Shown: positions 33,111 to 45,099 of the stretch, piece after piece
Layout of the letters: each line of letters opens with the position of its first letter
How positions within the stretch are numbered: the stretch's first letter is position 1
Source: Craterostigma plantagineum
Lineage: Eukaryota; Streptophyta; Magnoliopsida; Lamiales; Linderniaceae
NCBI GenBank assembly: GCA_027422505.1
Contig: JAPQWV010000017.1
Coordinates: forward strand, 18,291,501 to 18,355,500
Reading direction: 5' to 3'
Length of the DNA: 64,000 nucleotides
The notes under the pieces: model-generated
The model's database searches: none
What the model saw: only the letters and a program-made list of their open reading frames with translations
Told to the model about the DNA's origin: nothing
Program-made: the position numbers and the translations under genes

Positions 33111-34467
33111 ATCATACTTGAAAAAAACTACATATATAAATTTAACTTTTTTTTGATATGAATTTCGTCGTAGTCGCAATAAGTTGCCACAATTCTTTTA
33201 CTTCAACCTATAAACTCTATTTTTTACACTAAAAATTTGAATACTTATTTATTAGTATCTTAAATTGACTTATTATTTTTTATATTATAATGATTATTTA
33301 ATTATTAATATCTAAAAAGTAAATAAATTATAAAAATTCGCATATTATTTAATTATAATTTATAAAATTAAAAGGAAAAAAATCAATAAATGAAAGAAAA
33401 TCAATATTATTTTTACTTTTACTATTACAGGAATGTCAAATATTTTAAATGTAATTAAAATTTGATTTCTAAATACAATATAAGCGATTTTTGGGTTGAA
33501 ATTGTGTGTACTCTACAACTTGAGCTTTTCTGCTCATCATCACAATATTATTGTTAAATATAGAGTCTCATTGAGTAGAAATGTATTCTATTTTTTTATT
33601 TTACACGAAAATAAAGTACCCATTGGAGATGCTCTTAACCGGACGATGAATAGTAGTATTGGGGGATCAGCTTCCCAACTAGTATTTAATTATATTCACC
33701 AAATAAAGTTATTGAGCTTGAAAAAAAAATAAAGTTATTGAGAAAACCCAAACGCGCAAACTGAACAACTCTCGGCCTCGCCTTCTCGAACACAGAGTTT
33801 TCTCCTTCTGTTCATAAGTAATATTCATCATTTAGTTAAATTTTGTGATTTGGCCTAATCGGTCCACTAAGAGGAGAATTGACCCACATAAGTTGATGGA
33901 GTTTCATCTCTAAAACCAATTGGTGATAGGTGGAGTTGCACAGCAACTTATAAGCTAGCCAACTCCTTCTTAATTATCGAATGTGGGATACTATGTGATT
34001 TATTTAGGTTTCTAATTCTGAACACAGCTCGCGAAATCTTCGCGTAAAGAGAAAGCCTAACCTAAACTCGAACTCTATATTTCTCTCTACTTGTGAGTTG
34101 TGATAGCTTGTGTGATGTGATTGGCGTGTTGGGGCCGTACTAAGTCTAAGATAATTATAACTTAAATATTAAAGGCAAAAATAAAATCTAAATTTAGAAA
34201 CATCTTGATCATGATCTCACTTATTTACTTACGAGTGTTATATTAATAGGTTCATCAATTAAATCAGTCCTCGAAGGTGACGTTGAATCTTTTTCCAATT
34301 AATATACACATTTTATTTATTGAGTGAGCTGAATCATGCATGTAGCATGTTAATACATTAGTACCTGGGAAAACCAGCAAGCAGAAAATGCTTGTAATAA
34401 ATGGAGATGTCCATAATATATTAATTTCTAATAAGTCTAACTAATCGACTTTGATTTTTTTAAGTTA
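33111..34467. other. AT-rich intergenic DNA with repeat remnants
   Basis: No gene recognised. CATTGGAGATGCTCTTA at about 33623 resembles a MITE end. 33850-34000 reads like a common plant repeat tail (AACTTATAAGCTAGCCAACT), but no complete element can be bounded. Confidence 0.45.
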
Positions 34468-34477
34468 GGTTCGAACT

Positions 34478-34983
34478 AGGGTTTGAAAACTTGACCGGAC
34501 CGATCGGTTCGTACCAGAAACACGTGAACCGGTCGAATTTCGGTCCGATCTTCAAGCTTAGTTTAAAAAAAAATAAAAAAATATGGAATGAAAAAATGAA
34601 AATAGAACTTATATTTTGTATAAATTACTGTTGCCCAATTGTTAGGACCTTGGTTTTTTTAAAGGGTATGGGTTCAAATTTTTTAATGGACCTTATTAAG
34701 ATTGTTTTACCTTATTTTTTTGCCACGCTTATTTTACAATTAACTTTTTTTCCAATATATTTTATGTTTATTTAGTTTTGACCACCTACTTTATCAATTT
34801 AATATACGACATTACATTTTACAATTAGTTTTTAATCCTCCAATGTTTTTTTTATTTGCTAGATTTATGTATTTTTAGTCAGGGCATCGGTTTGATTCCG
34901 ATTTTATAATGGTTAAACCACAGACCACTAAATCTTTACCACTAAAATTTCTGGTACTATTCAAAACTCGATTTTAAAACCAT
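34478..34983. mobile_element. MITE with 10-bp target duplication, MULE-like
   Basis: The 506-bp element is flanked by GGTTCGAACT (34468-34477 and 34984-34993). Inner ends AGGGTTTGAAAAC and GTTTTAAAACCAT are imperfect inverted repeats. The left part has GACCGGACCGATCGG wording. A 9-11-bp duplication points to the Mutator superfamily. Confidence 0.7.
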
Positions 34984-35186
34984 GGTTCGAACTCGACGAG
35001 CTATTCGTAAGAAAAATAAATAAATGTAAAGAAGGCTCTAAGCTCAAGCTCGACTATATTAAACTCAAGTTGAGACTTAGTCGAAGGGGTCACTCGACAA
35101 ATAATACCTTTCACCCCTAGCGGAGCATTTGATTTATATGAATTTGATATCTTTATCATGTAAATTTTAGTTAATGCATATTCATT

Positions 35187-35364
35187 TTTTTTTCGGATAC
35201 CCGAACGGTTCCGGGTTTCCCCGACTAATCCGGTTCGCCCCGCGTCGCGTACCTGGTAACGGCAGCTAAGGCTCCAAAAGGGGGTGGTGCATACACAAGG
35301 ATTCGAAACCCAGACCTTACTTAAGCGATACCAAGCCGCTTACCACTTGGACCAACCCCGTTGG
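35187..35364 (-). mobile_element. tRNA-derived SINE
   Basis: On the minus strand it starts GGTTGGTCCAAGTGGTAAGC (A-box-like) and has a B-box-like GGGTTTCGAATCC 40-50 bases on. It ends in an A run (T run at about 35184-35193 on plus). The target duplication TAGTTAATGCATATTCATT is perfect over 19 bp (35168-35186 and 35365-35383). These are the marks of a LINE-mobilised Pol III SINE. Confidence 0.9.
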
Positions 35365-35597
35365 TAGTTAATGCATATTCATTATTATTGCTGCGCATGT
35401 AGAAATAAAATAAAAATATTCACTTACTTAAGGAATATTATATAACTCATTTTATATCAAAGTACACATTTTCCTTCTTCTGCTATTGTCTCCGATTATC
35501 TCTTAAGTGTGGTTCGAAGTAAGTGCATGGGACGAGGATGGGATTCATGTTCTCCAATCATCCTTAGCCTGACCCCTACAGACCAATGGCATACATA

Positions 35598-35971
35598 TCT
35601 ATTATATTATACTAGTATAATTAGATGATTTTAATAAATTATATACAAAAATAAAATGAGGTGGTTATTATGATTTAGTAGGTTTTTCTTATTTTTTAAC
35701 AGTGATTAAAGTAAAAACAATTTGATTGGTCAATTTTGACAGACCAATTTACAGTTTTTATCCCGCCTATGCTCTTTATATAAGAGTATAGATTAAGGAT
35801 GTGAGGTGAGTATGAACCGTCAAATAGTCTGTCAATTAAGGCTTATTAAAAATTAAAATAGTATCACCCACTACATTTAATTAATTACTATTTACCCCTC
35901 TATTTTTAGTTAAGATTAATATGAGATATTTATTTATTATAACACGCATTTGAGTGTGCTAAATATACTAG
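35598..35971 (+). mobile_element. Short Helitron-like cluster
   Basis: The plus-strand 3' end has CACGCATTTGAGTGTGCTAAA and ATACTAG ending at 35971, then T. A candidate 5' end is TCTATTATATTATACTAG at 35598 after an A. Inside, the minus strand shows another Helitron-like 5' end, TCTATACTCTTATATAAAG (35792-35774). Two overlapping short Helitrons or one rearranged copy are both possible. Confidence 0.5.
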
Positions 35972-36080
35972 TACATAAAAGTAAAGTATATATTGTGATT
36001 AAACCCCTCTACTGAGGTATTGCAGTTGGTGTAAATTTTTTTTTATCCTGCAATTTCGTCATTTTATTTTTCGGATTTCG

Positions 36081-36118
<38 letters not shown>

Positions 36119-36121
36119 ATA

Positions 36122-36362
36122 TCTTTCTATTTTATTAGGGGAGAGAGGCTTATATTAATTGCTCCCAAATTGATTGGTGTGGCCATCATAAAATTATTGT
36201 TCTACCGCTGATTTTAAGTTTATCGTCATTACATCCTCTTAAATCATTTTTCATATTCTTAAAAACAATATAAACATCATAATTTCGCCTATTAAAATTT
36301 CAAATATAAATTAATATTATAAATTATATAGTCACACACATCAGGTGTGCCAAAAATACTAG
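36122..36362 (+). mobile_element. Short Helitron
   Basis: It begins TCTTTCTATTTTATTAGGGG after an A. It ends CACACACATCAGGTGTGCC, then AAAAATACTAG, then T. It shares its 3' design with the copies ending at 32558 and 35971. An (AT)n tract lies just upstream (about 36081-36105). Confidence 0.6.
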
Positions 36363-36619
36363 TATATAATATATGGACAATTTTTTCCCATGGGGAACCC
36401 TGATCATACAATGATTTCTAGTTGTCGAAACAATTCTGTTGATTTTTCTATTATATCCCACATCAACGCGTTATCGCGTGTGTTAATCACACTCACTTGA
36501 TTTAAATGTTTACGTGTTAGACATTCAATCGTTGAGGCGACATGTTGTGAAATCTAACCCACATCGTATAATTCAACTCGCCTAGCTCGATTAATATAAG
36601 ACGGCTAACTTTACATTTA

Positions 36620-37301
36620 GGGGGTGTTTGTTTCTGGTGATCCAGCATCAGGTGATACTCGCATCACGGTAATGGGAGTATCACCGTGATGTGGATCAAG
36701 GTGATATATCATCATTGCGTTTGTTTTGGTGTGATATTTAATTTCGCATATCAAGGTGATTTTGGAATATTATGTTTGATTAATCACGGTGATGTGTGGG
36801 TGATATTGCATAAATGACATACTTAACCCTAGGTATATCATATATGTAATGTGAATTAATATTTTTATGTTGAGATGATACGTAATAATGATCAATGTTT
36901 TAATATCGACATTAAAATTTGTTTAAGCATTAATTATAAGTCTATTATAAAATTATCAATATATTTTTATATTTTTAATTATTAAATGTGTTTTTAAGAT
37001 TTAAAAAAGTTAATTATTATAATTTAAAATATGAATAAGGTTATATAAGGAATAAATGTTAAAATATCATGGGTAACATTGTCCAAATAAAAATTCCAAA
37101 TATCACCTTATCATCGTAATGTTGGATCATCTAATTTTTTGGGGGTGATCTAAAGTTGAAATATCACCCCCCCTTTGATCACCTAGGTGATCCTTCATTA
37201 CGGTGACGACTCATCACCTACAAAAAACAAACACAGTGATGAGGAGGTGGTGTGAAGATCACAGTGATGTTTTGGAGGATCACCTCAAAACAAATGCCCC
37301 C
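36620..37301. mobile_element. Tourist-like MITE, copy 2
   Basis: 682 bp with ends GGGGGTGTTTGTTTCTGGTG and CTCAAAACAAATGCCCCC. Both sides carry TTA (36617-36619 and 37302-37304), the PIF/Harbinger target duplication. Same family as 1637-2274. It lies about 0.6 kb upstream of the LBD gene TATA box. Confidence 0.85.
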
Positions 37302-37304
37302 TTA

Positions 37305-37870
37305 ATTACAATTGGCTTTTAGAACAAAGAATCAATTTTTAGTAAATTTATCGTATACGGTGAATTAATGAGGATGTTATTTGAAGTAAGGATTGATATG
37401 GAAATGGTCTAGTATCATTTCTTTGCCTTGAGCGGTGTATATAAACCAAATCGCCCATAGTTGTGTGGTATATTAGTTCATAAATTATGGATCACGCTTT
37501 GACTTTCGTAATTTAAGGTTTTATTTTCTCTTTCTTGATAATAATGCATCCAATCCAATCCAAATTCCAAAAGTTAATTAAAATCTTCTCAAGTAGAGAC
37601 AAATAATGTCAATACCGTAAATAATATGTAAAACAAGCCTTTAATAGAACATTGTAATTAGCAAAGCGTAAAATAGAAAATCGGAAGAAGGGACAAATAG
37701 AATAAAATAGGAAACTCCTCCTCAGAGAGCATTTAATCATTCTCTCATTACCAAATACCTCTTTCTTTCCCCTAATGGATGGTTAAGATTAAGTCCAGCT
37801 TCCACGTGGACCACTCAGATCAATCCACGCGTATCGCTCTCATCACCACCTTCGTCACGAAACCACATTC
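37305..37870 (+). other. Upstream region of the LBD gene
   Basis: Presumed promoter sequence between the MITE and the TATA box. A CCACGTGGACC palindromic G-box-like motif is present at about 37802. No other feature was recognised. Confidence 0.5.
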
Positions 37871-37880
37871 TTATATAAAA
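37871..37880 (+). promoter_or_regulatory. Probable TATA box of the LBD gene
   Basis: TTATATAAAA is followed by a CA-rich leader (ACACACACACGCATC). It precedes the start codon by 1.16 kb, consistent with a long, intron-containing 5'UTR. Confidence 0.55.
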
Positions 37881-38403
37881 ACCACGAACACACACACACG
37901 CATCTGCGCTTGAAGATTGACGTAGACTTTTCTCTCACATCGCATCCATTTTAGATAAATATTTTCACCATGATTTCGTCATTTATTTCATTCCTTACGA
38001 AAAAATTGAATAAGATTGGTATCGAGGTGGAGTAGATAATCTCAATCATTTCATTTAGTTTTTTTTTTGCCCATTGGGATCGCAAAACCTTTTGAAGATC
38101 GAATCGAGATGTTTGACTCACACAAAGAGCCCTAGGAATCATTGCTATAAGTATAAGGTTCTTTTTTTTTTTTTTTGTTGTTGTCGAATTTGCTTATTTC
38201 CTCGTGATGCTATTGATATTTGTTTGTGAGTTCTGACATGCTTTATGCTTGATTTTCTCGGCGTTTTTTGCAGGTCGTGTGAATGTAACATAGGAGCAAA
38301 GAAAGGATATATAATATATTTATATATATTGAGAAAAGGCGATACGCCATTATTTCAAGATTAGTTTTTTTTTGTGCTTTAGCAGATCTTGATTGACAGA
38401 GAG

Positions 38404-39038
38404 GTGAGTCATGAACACGCGCTTGCTATCTTATTTTTCTTTTGCTTATGCTTTAGTGTTTGAATTTCACCAATTTTCATGGTTTCTTGCATCGGTTTGC
38501 TTTGAATTGAAACGAGGTTTGGTTTGAGAAAATGAAAGATTTTGACATTTTGATTCGCCGTAAAGAAAAGATCATTGCATCGTATGATTTATTCTTCTCT
38601 CTACATATAATGTCTTATCTCGATTTCTTTTTTTCGAGATCTAATACCATATCAGTGATTATGCTACAATTTCAAATGCTTTTCACTTCGTCCTTAAGCA
38701 TCTTCATTGCATTTCTCTTCAGCGAAGACATAATGAATTGTAAGCCTTGAATTTAAGCTTGGATCTATTGACTTCACAATATATATACTAAAAAAACTTT
38801 GTTAGCCTTGAATGTAAGCCTGGATCTATTTGACTTTCCAATGTCAGCTTCGATATGCTCAATAACTTTAATTATTACCTCAGTTTCCATGCCTCTTAGT
38901 GCGAAACTTCCATGAATACAAATTAGACTAAATTAGTCATTCCTAGATTTCCATGCATGTGGTCCTATATAGTAATCATTATTCCTTTTTCTAACCCTTG
39001 TCTTCTTCTTTCTTTCTTTCTTCTTCTTCTTCTTCAAG
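38404..39038 (+). other. Predicted 5'UTR intron of the LBD gene
   Basis: The donor AGAG|GTGAGT at 38404 and acceptor TTCTTCTTCAAG at 39038, after a long pyrimidine tract, place the next exon at CAATG. An in-frame upstream ATG at 38957 lies in this tract and would add 28 non-conserved residues, so it is rejected as the start. A second upstream intron (about 38158-38277) is possible but weaker. Confidence 0.6.
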
Positions 39039-39040
39039 CA

Positions 39041-40033
39041 ATGTCCTCCTCAAACGCACCATGCGCAGCCTGCAAATGCCTGAGAAGAAAATGCACACAA
39101 GAATGCATTTTCGCCCGTTACTTCCCACCCGAAAACCCTTCGAAGTTCACCAGCGTTCACAAAGTCTTCGGCGCAAGCAACGTTTCGAAGCTTCTCCACG
39201 ATCTCCCCCCAACCCAGAGAGAAGATGCAGTCAATTCCTTAGCCTACGAAGCCGATCAGCGCCTTAGAGACCCAGTTTACGGCTGCGTGGGGCTAATCTC
39301 GGGCCTACAAAACAAGCTCAGGCAAGTCCAGCACGACCTAGAAATGGCCAAGAAGGAGTTGGCCACTTACATTGGCCCTTCAGCTATGATTCCCATGTTT
39401 AGTCACCACCACCAAGGCTATGCACCCAATAATCCTTACCACAATCATCAGGTGATGATGATGCCTCCTCCTTACAACGTTCAGCATAATCAGCTTATGG
39501 GGAATTTATTACCACATGGGACCAACCAACATCAGCATCAGCAGCAGCAGCAGCAGATGTTAGAAGCTCAAATTGCTGCTGCTGCTGCTGCGAGGGAGCA
39601 AGAGATGCTTAGGACATTCGAGCAGCAGCAGAATAATCAAGAAAATGAGCTCTTGAGGTTTAACAATGGAGGGTTTGGGGAGATGGTGGTGAACAATAAC
39701 AGCAGCGGTAATAACGTTTCGAATGTTGCCTCGGGGTTTAGTCAGATGACTATGCAAGCGCTTCCTTATGAGAATTCGATTCATCATCATCGTCATCAGC
39801 AGCAGCAACAGGCCGTTCAAGTAGTAGATGATCATCAGCTTCAGCTTCAGCTTCAGCAATCCCAAGAGCTATTGATTCAACAGCAGCAGCAGCATAATGT
39901 AGTGATGGTGAATCATAATCAAGAACAAGTAACGTTGGCTCATCATCATCATCATCATCACCAGAGTTTGAATTCGCAGCAGCAGATTGTACCTCGGGCG
40001 AAGAGCGAAGAGGGGAGGAGCATAGGTCCCTAG
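39041..40033 (+). CDS. LOB-domain transcription factor, class I (LBD36/AS2-like)
   Basis: A 330-residue nuclear regulator with a single coding exon. The LOB domain (about 6-106) holds the zinc-binding C-block CX2CX6CX3C (C8, C11, C18, C22), the GAS block starting FGASNV, the DNA-binding signature around DAVNSLAYEA and RLRDPVYGCVG, and a leucine-rich coiled-coil stretch with L-x3-L-x3-L-x6-L spacing. KKELATYIGPSAM after the domain is typical of the LBD36 (ASL1) branch. The C-terminal two thirds is Gln/His-rich (HQHQQQQQQ, LQLQLQQSQ, seven consecutive His) and may act in transcriptional control. Family members set leaf and flower organ boundaries and polarity. The start at 39041 is chosen by homology and the predicted upstream intron. 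Subfamily assignment is moderately sure. Confidence 0.93.
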   Translation: MSSSNAPCAACKCLRRKCTQECIFARYFPPENPSKFTSVHKVFGASNVSKLLHDLPPTQREDAVNSLAYEADQRLRDPVYGCVGLISGLQNKLRQVQHDLEMAKKELATYIGPSAMIPMFSHHHQGYAPNNPYHNHQVMMMPPPYNVQHNQLMGNLLPHGTNQHQHQQQQQQMLEAQIAAAAAAREQEMLRTFEQQQNNQENELLRFNNGGFGEMVVNNNSSGNNVSNVASGFSQMTMQALPYENSIHHHRHQQQQQAVQVVDDHQLQLQLQQSQELLIQQQQQHNVVMVNHNQEQVTLAHHHHHHHQSLNSQQQIVPRAKSEEGRSIGP

Positions 40034-40784
40034 TTTTGATTAATTTGATAGAGAATAAGGCCTTCTTTAATATTATTTTGCCCCTTCTGAAGTCTGACTT
40101 GGAAAAGGTACGATGATTTTGATATAGTATTTACTATATGAGATATCAATTTTGTGGAATGAATTGTTTGTTCATTGTTTTTCATTGTTATTGCAGCTGT
40201 TTCATCTTTATGGGAGATCTCTTGCTGAACCCTAATAAAGCTGAGCCATAATGCTTTAATTTAAGGGTTTGTATGAACTTTACAGGGAAACCTGTTTGTG
40301 TAAGAAGGACACTTCTTTTAAATTCTCTCGGAATTTTTCACGAATATGAATATTCTCTTTACACGAGTTCTTTTTTATGTTAAGTATGATAGGGACAGAT
40401 GAGGAAGGTAGTAGTTTGTAAGAGGAGAATGCAATAAATACAATCCATTGTTATTCCACGCACTGTTCTTAGCAATGTATCTTATTATGGGCTCTGTGTC
40501 CATAGGTGGTGATAGGGAAAACTAGGACGTTTGGATTTAAGTTTCTTTTGAACATGAAATAAGTATTCTTGCCCTAGAAGGGCATTAAGTAATAAAGCAT
40601 CAAAATTTACTCTCTATTGCAATCTGCAATGCGCAGTGAAGGGTGAGAATTATTGTCTTTTCACTGTCAAGAAAGATTTTCAGCGCGCTCATGAGCATGA
40701 TGACGCCTGCTCCTACCTATGCAATGTAGTAGAAAAACCTAGAAAGGATAATTCGACAATATATACGCTATTTTTTTTTTTTAA
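40034..40784 (+). other. LBD 3'UTR and spacer to the MULE
   Basis: No gene seen. Several AATAAA-like words (for example at 40433) could serve polyadenylation. Confidence 0.5.
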
Positions 40785-40792
40785 AATCACAA

Positions 40793-40932
40793 CAAATACC
40801 TTACATACCTTTTAAAGATTAAACTTCCTCTTAAATACCCCTTAAATTATTTATTCCTGATCAGTATCCATCTGTGAAAAGTTTTCTGTTTAATACTCCA
40901 AATGCCTAAAATGACGATAATAACCATTCTTC
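40793..40932 (+). repeat. MULE left terminal inverted repeat
   Basis: Pairs with 51106-51254 read in reverse complement at roughly 85% by eye. The outer 20 bases are the least well kept. Confidence 0.8.
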
Positions 40933-41029
40933 AACGATTTAAAAAACTTCCAGATTGTTATATCACATGTCGTCAAAATCGTACCACCACAACAAGTAAT
41001 TATACTCAATGTTAAAGATATAATTCTAC

Positions 41030-42370
41030 CAATAAAAAAACAGAGATTATACCAATTGTTCTCTTTATTATACAATGTCAAATTTAGGATTATTTTACCA
41101 ATTGTTATCAGTATTATACCAACAAATAGTGTTATTATTATTTTATATACGAATTACGATATCAACACTATACCACGAAAGACAAAAAATTATACCAACA
41201 AAAAGAAATATTGTACCAACAAAGTCATTTATTATATTATTAACTTTCCAGTCAAGGTCGGGATTATACCAACTGTCTTAGTTATTCTTCTCGAAGTAAA
41301 TACCACGAAAGATAAAAAGTAAACCAACAGAGGGAAATATTATACCAACAAAGTCATCTATTATATTATTATTTTCCATCCAATTTCTAAATGTTATACC
41401 AATAAAGGCCGACATTATACCAACAGTTTCAGTTATTCTACTCGAACTACTATACCACGAAAGACAAATATTATACCAACAAAGTCATTTATTATATTAT
41501 TATTTCCATCTATATTCTAACTGTTATACCAATAAACGCCGACATTATACCAACTATTTCGGTTATTCTACTCGAAGTGCAGTATACAACGAAAGGTAGT
41601 TATTATACCAACAAAACGAAGTATTGTTTCTTATAATTCTATTTTTCCATCCAATTTCTAGTTGTTATACCAATAAAGGCTGATCCAACTGTTATAGTAC
41701 TTATACTCGAATTACAGTATACCACGGAAGACAAATATTATACCAATAAAAAGAAACATTTTACCGACAAAGCAAGGAATTATACCAATCGTTTAAGCTA
41801 TATACTCGAACTAAAATATACCACGGAAGGCATATATTACACCAAATCAAGGAAATATTTTACCAACAAAAGCCCACATTATACCAACTGCTTTAGTTAT
41901 ACACTGGAACTACAGTATACCACGGAAGACATATCTTATATCAGGAAAGGCCGAAATTATACCAACCGTTTTAATTTAGTCGAACTTCAGTATATTAGGG
42001 GAGATGTATACTATATCAATAAAGGAAAATATCATACCAACAAAAGCTGACATTATACCAACTGTTTTAGTTAAATACCCGAACTACATTATACGACGGT
42101 AGACATATATTATACCTGTAAAAGAAAATATTATACTAATAAATGCCGAAATTATACCATATTTTTAGTTTACTCGAACTTCATACCACGAAAGCCAACA
42201 CCAATAAAAGGAAATATTTTACCAACAAAGGTCAAAATTGTACCAACTATTTTAATTTTATACTCGAACTAATTTACAAGGACTTATTTAAAGCGATTCA
42301 ACCCTAATTTACCCATATCACATTAAAACGAAAGAAATCAAAATTATACCAAGAACCCACGATTTTAGTT
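41030..42370 (+). repeat. MULE left subterminal array, TTATACCAA motif
   Basis: The word TTATACCAA (often TTATACCAACAAAG or TATACCACGAAAGAC) recurs every 25-60 bp across 1.3 kb, nearly always in this orientation. A higher-order unit of about 110-130 bp with TCGAACTACAGTATACCAC can be traced. Frames here are repeat artefacts. Confidence 0.85.
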
Positions 42371-42532
42371 GTCGACAATCGACTTTCTCATTGGAGCACA
42401 AACTCGATATTCGATTGCCTGGGGTTTATTTCGTCCATTAGGTATTTTGATTGCTTTTGGTTTAATCTGTTCTTGATTTTGGTTAATCTATTGACGGTTT
42501 GGTATATTATTTGGGTACAGATCAATTACGAA

Positions 42533-44809
42533 ATGCCTAGGAAGAACAAAGAGCCGACGACATCCAACGAGAACGTTGTGGCCACTAGACGTACACGCTG
42601 TCATGTGGGCTGTTTAAGAGATCATATGGACAAGCTGCTGAAGACTGCCAGTGAAGAACACAACCGGGCTGTAAGACGGTGTCCCTTTTCTCAATTTTTG
42701 AGTGTACCGCGAATGGAAATACCCAATGGGCGGTTAGAAGGGGTGTTAGGCAGGTTTAGTGAGGATTTTTTACAGTTTAGGTTTGGAATGGATCATGTCG
42801 TTCCATTTCGAAAAGAAGCCTTTTCTATGTTTCTTGGGTTGAAAAGTGAAGGACAACATGTGGTACATAATATAGAGTGCAGTAAGGGTATGTCTTTCCT
42901 TCGACGTTGTTTCGGGGAGAGGAAGACATACCCCCCTTAGTAGGTCAGACATACAACGTGCGTTAGGAAGAAATTGTGTAGGTTCAGGATTGGTAGTTGA
43001 TGATTTCGTTCCTCTGTACATATCATATGTATTTTGTTGTATTTTATTTCCGACAACGACGTATAACTTGCCGTCGTACCTCCTCCCTTATGTGGAATAT
43101 TTGAGGGAGATTGGAGTTTTTGCATGGGGTGCCGTAGTGCATCAGATTTTGTTGAAGTCCCTTCGATCAAAGAAAACGTATGTGGAAGGATGTACGTATG
43201 GTTTGTTGCTAAGTTATTGGTGTTGCTTTTATTTTTATTGAAGAGATGTTGATTTGAATATAAAGTTGTTGATAATTATATTGATTTATCATCAATGTTG
43301 CAGATTTGGGTATTCGAACATTGTCCCTCGCTTGGGAAGAAGTGCGGACTGAACGAGGTACCTCGTTGTCTGCGGTGACAAGATCCGTTGACACGGCCTA
43401 AGTTAAAGGACGTGGAAAAGCAGTTTGATGCTTTGGAGCCACATCAAATCCTCGACATATATCCATCGGGCGAAGAGCAAGTCTTTTTGACGATGCCAAT
43501 GACTGTCGAAGACATAGTTGCACAAAGGCATACTGATGCTTTGGTGTTTTTACGAGAGATAGAAGTTGAAGGCGAGGAATGCGGAATTGGAAGGCAGAAT
43601 TGAGGAGTTAAGTAGTGTTGGTAAGGTGTAAGAAGTGATCGACGAAGAGGAGAATCGGGGAGAGAAGATGAGGTGCCCGACTTAACTAATTTAGCCGATG
43701 TTCGAATAAACGTCGAGGGAGTATTCATTTGCATGTCCCCAGATATGGGAGGAGAACATAGAGATGATCATTACACCGAAGAGGATGTTGGAGGACAAGG
43801 TAGACGTGACGTGAGCACCGAGTCTGGGAGGGAAAGATAGATATGACGCACAGAAGAAGGTGTTGGAGGGCAAGGAGGTGCAGGAGATCATATGTGTGAA
43901 GAAGGTGTGGAAGGAGACTGCACCGAGCACGGAGTAGTTGAGAACGACCATCGCTTTGGTGTAGTCTTCGAATGAAGGAATAAGAGAACAAGCAATCGAG
44001 ATAGCTCCACAGTCGAAGAGGTCGTAGGAAAGAGAAACAGAAAGCCAAGAAAGGATTCGTTGTTCATTGATTCATGGTTCCGCCACCTGAACTCAGCGGT
44101 TTACAGACGACGGAAAAATGTCTTTGATATTGTAAGATTTCTCAGCACATATGTCGCGGTGAGTACAGTTTACCTACTTGATAGTGAGATTTTTTCATTA
44201 ATTTCATAATAATAGATACTGAATTATTGCAACGCTTTGCAGGCCAATTTCCTGGACTTGTTGGGACAGCGGAAAAATATTCCCCGATAAGGACGTGAAA
44301 AGTAGTTCCTTTGACAATAAGTTGTTACCCAACGTGCTCGGTAAGTTACAGTTAGTAGCACGTTTTAAATTGGCCAACATTCGAGCTATAGTGATTCCAA
44401 TTAATACCAAATTCCATTGGCATCTGCCTGTTTTCCTCCCACAAGAGAGCATCTTCCGTCATTTACGTCCTTGCAAGCCCCCCAATATCGGTCAGACAGT
44501 GAGCTTGTCGTAAGTTCCCTCTGAATTTATTGATATATATTCAATGTGGAGATGTAGCATTTACACGGTTGCGTGTGCTGGTGAATTTCAGGCCACACTG
44601 TTTGCACAATACCTCAATTTTCGACATGGGCAGAAATTAGCAACTAAGAACAACGTCGAGCACGTAACATGTCGACAACAACCGGAGGGCTCCATGGACT
44701 GTGGTACGCTTGTATGCATATGGGCTGATGCGGTGTTAAAGGACAACATAGCTGGTTGGGATTACGTGGAAGATGCCGGCGATATGTTAAAGGACAACAT
44801 AGCTGGTTA
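42533..44809 (+). pseudogene. MULE Ulp1-like (C48 cysteine protease) gene, decayed
   Basis: The start at 42533 (MPRKNKEPTT) opens a 136-codon frame with an N-terminal domain typical of Ulp1-type TE proteins (FRFGMDHVVPFRKEAFSMFL). Coding wording resumes at about 43300 (IWVFEHCPSLG, then PRCLR and a TGA where Trp is usual) and about 43391-43603. The C-terminal catalytic part spans about 44240-44809 and has a His in FHWHLPVFL and the nucleophile Cys in QPEGSMDCGTLVC. The usual Asp between them is not evident. There is also an internal duplication of LKDNIAGW before the stop. Several frameshifts and stops separate the pieces. The C48 family cleaves SUMO or related conjugates; the reason MULEs carry it is unknown. 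Confidence 0.8.
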
Positions 44810-45099
44810 GGACAATCTTTTGTGGAATGACAATGGAATATTATGTTTTATGCTGATATTTGTTTTGTGGAATGGCAGTGGACAATATTTTGTGGATTTG
44901 CTGATGCAGGGTAATGTTATTATGTTGTAACTATGCTGAGTTTTTTTATGTTTGTTCATGTTTTGGTATTTCTTCGATCGCGATGTTGACATATATCATA
45001 ATATGATGTCGACATATTAAGTTCCACGATCGATCAGTATCACACGCCATTACACATATATTAACTTGTAAAATTCCAGTAGGTGTTAGTTATGTTTAA

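Noticed and set aside
8860..33640. TTGGAGATGCTCT strings at about 8868 and 33627 as ends of one MITE family
   Set aside because: No inverted partner or target duplication found at either place.
38957..39040. Upstream in-frame ATG of the LBD gene
   Set aside because: It lies in the pyrimidine tract of a predicted intron and the extra residues are not LBD-like.
39560..39865. Minus-strand frame within the LBD gene
   Set aside because: Shadow of the CAG/CAT-rich coding sequence on the other strand.
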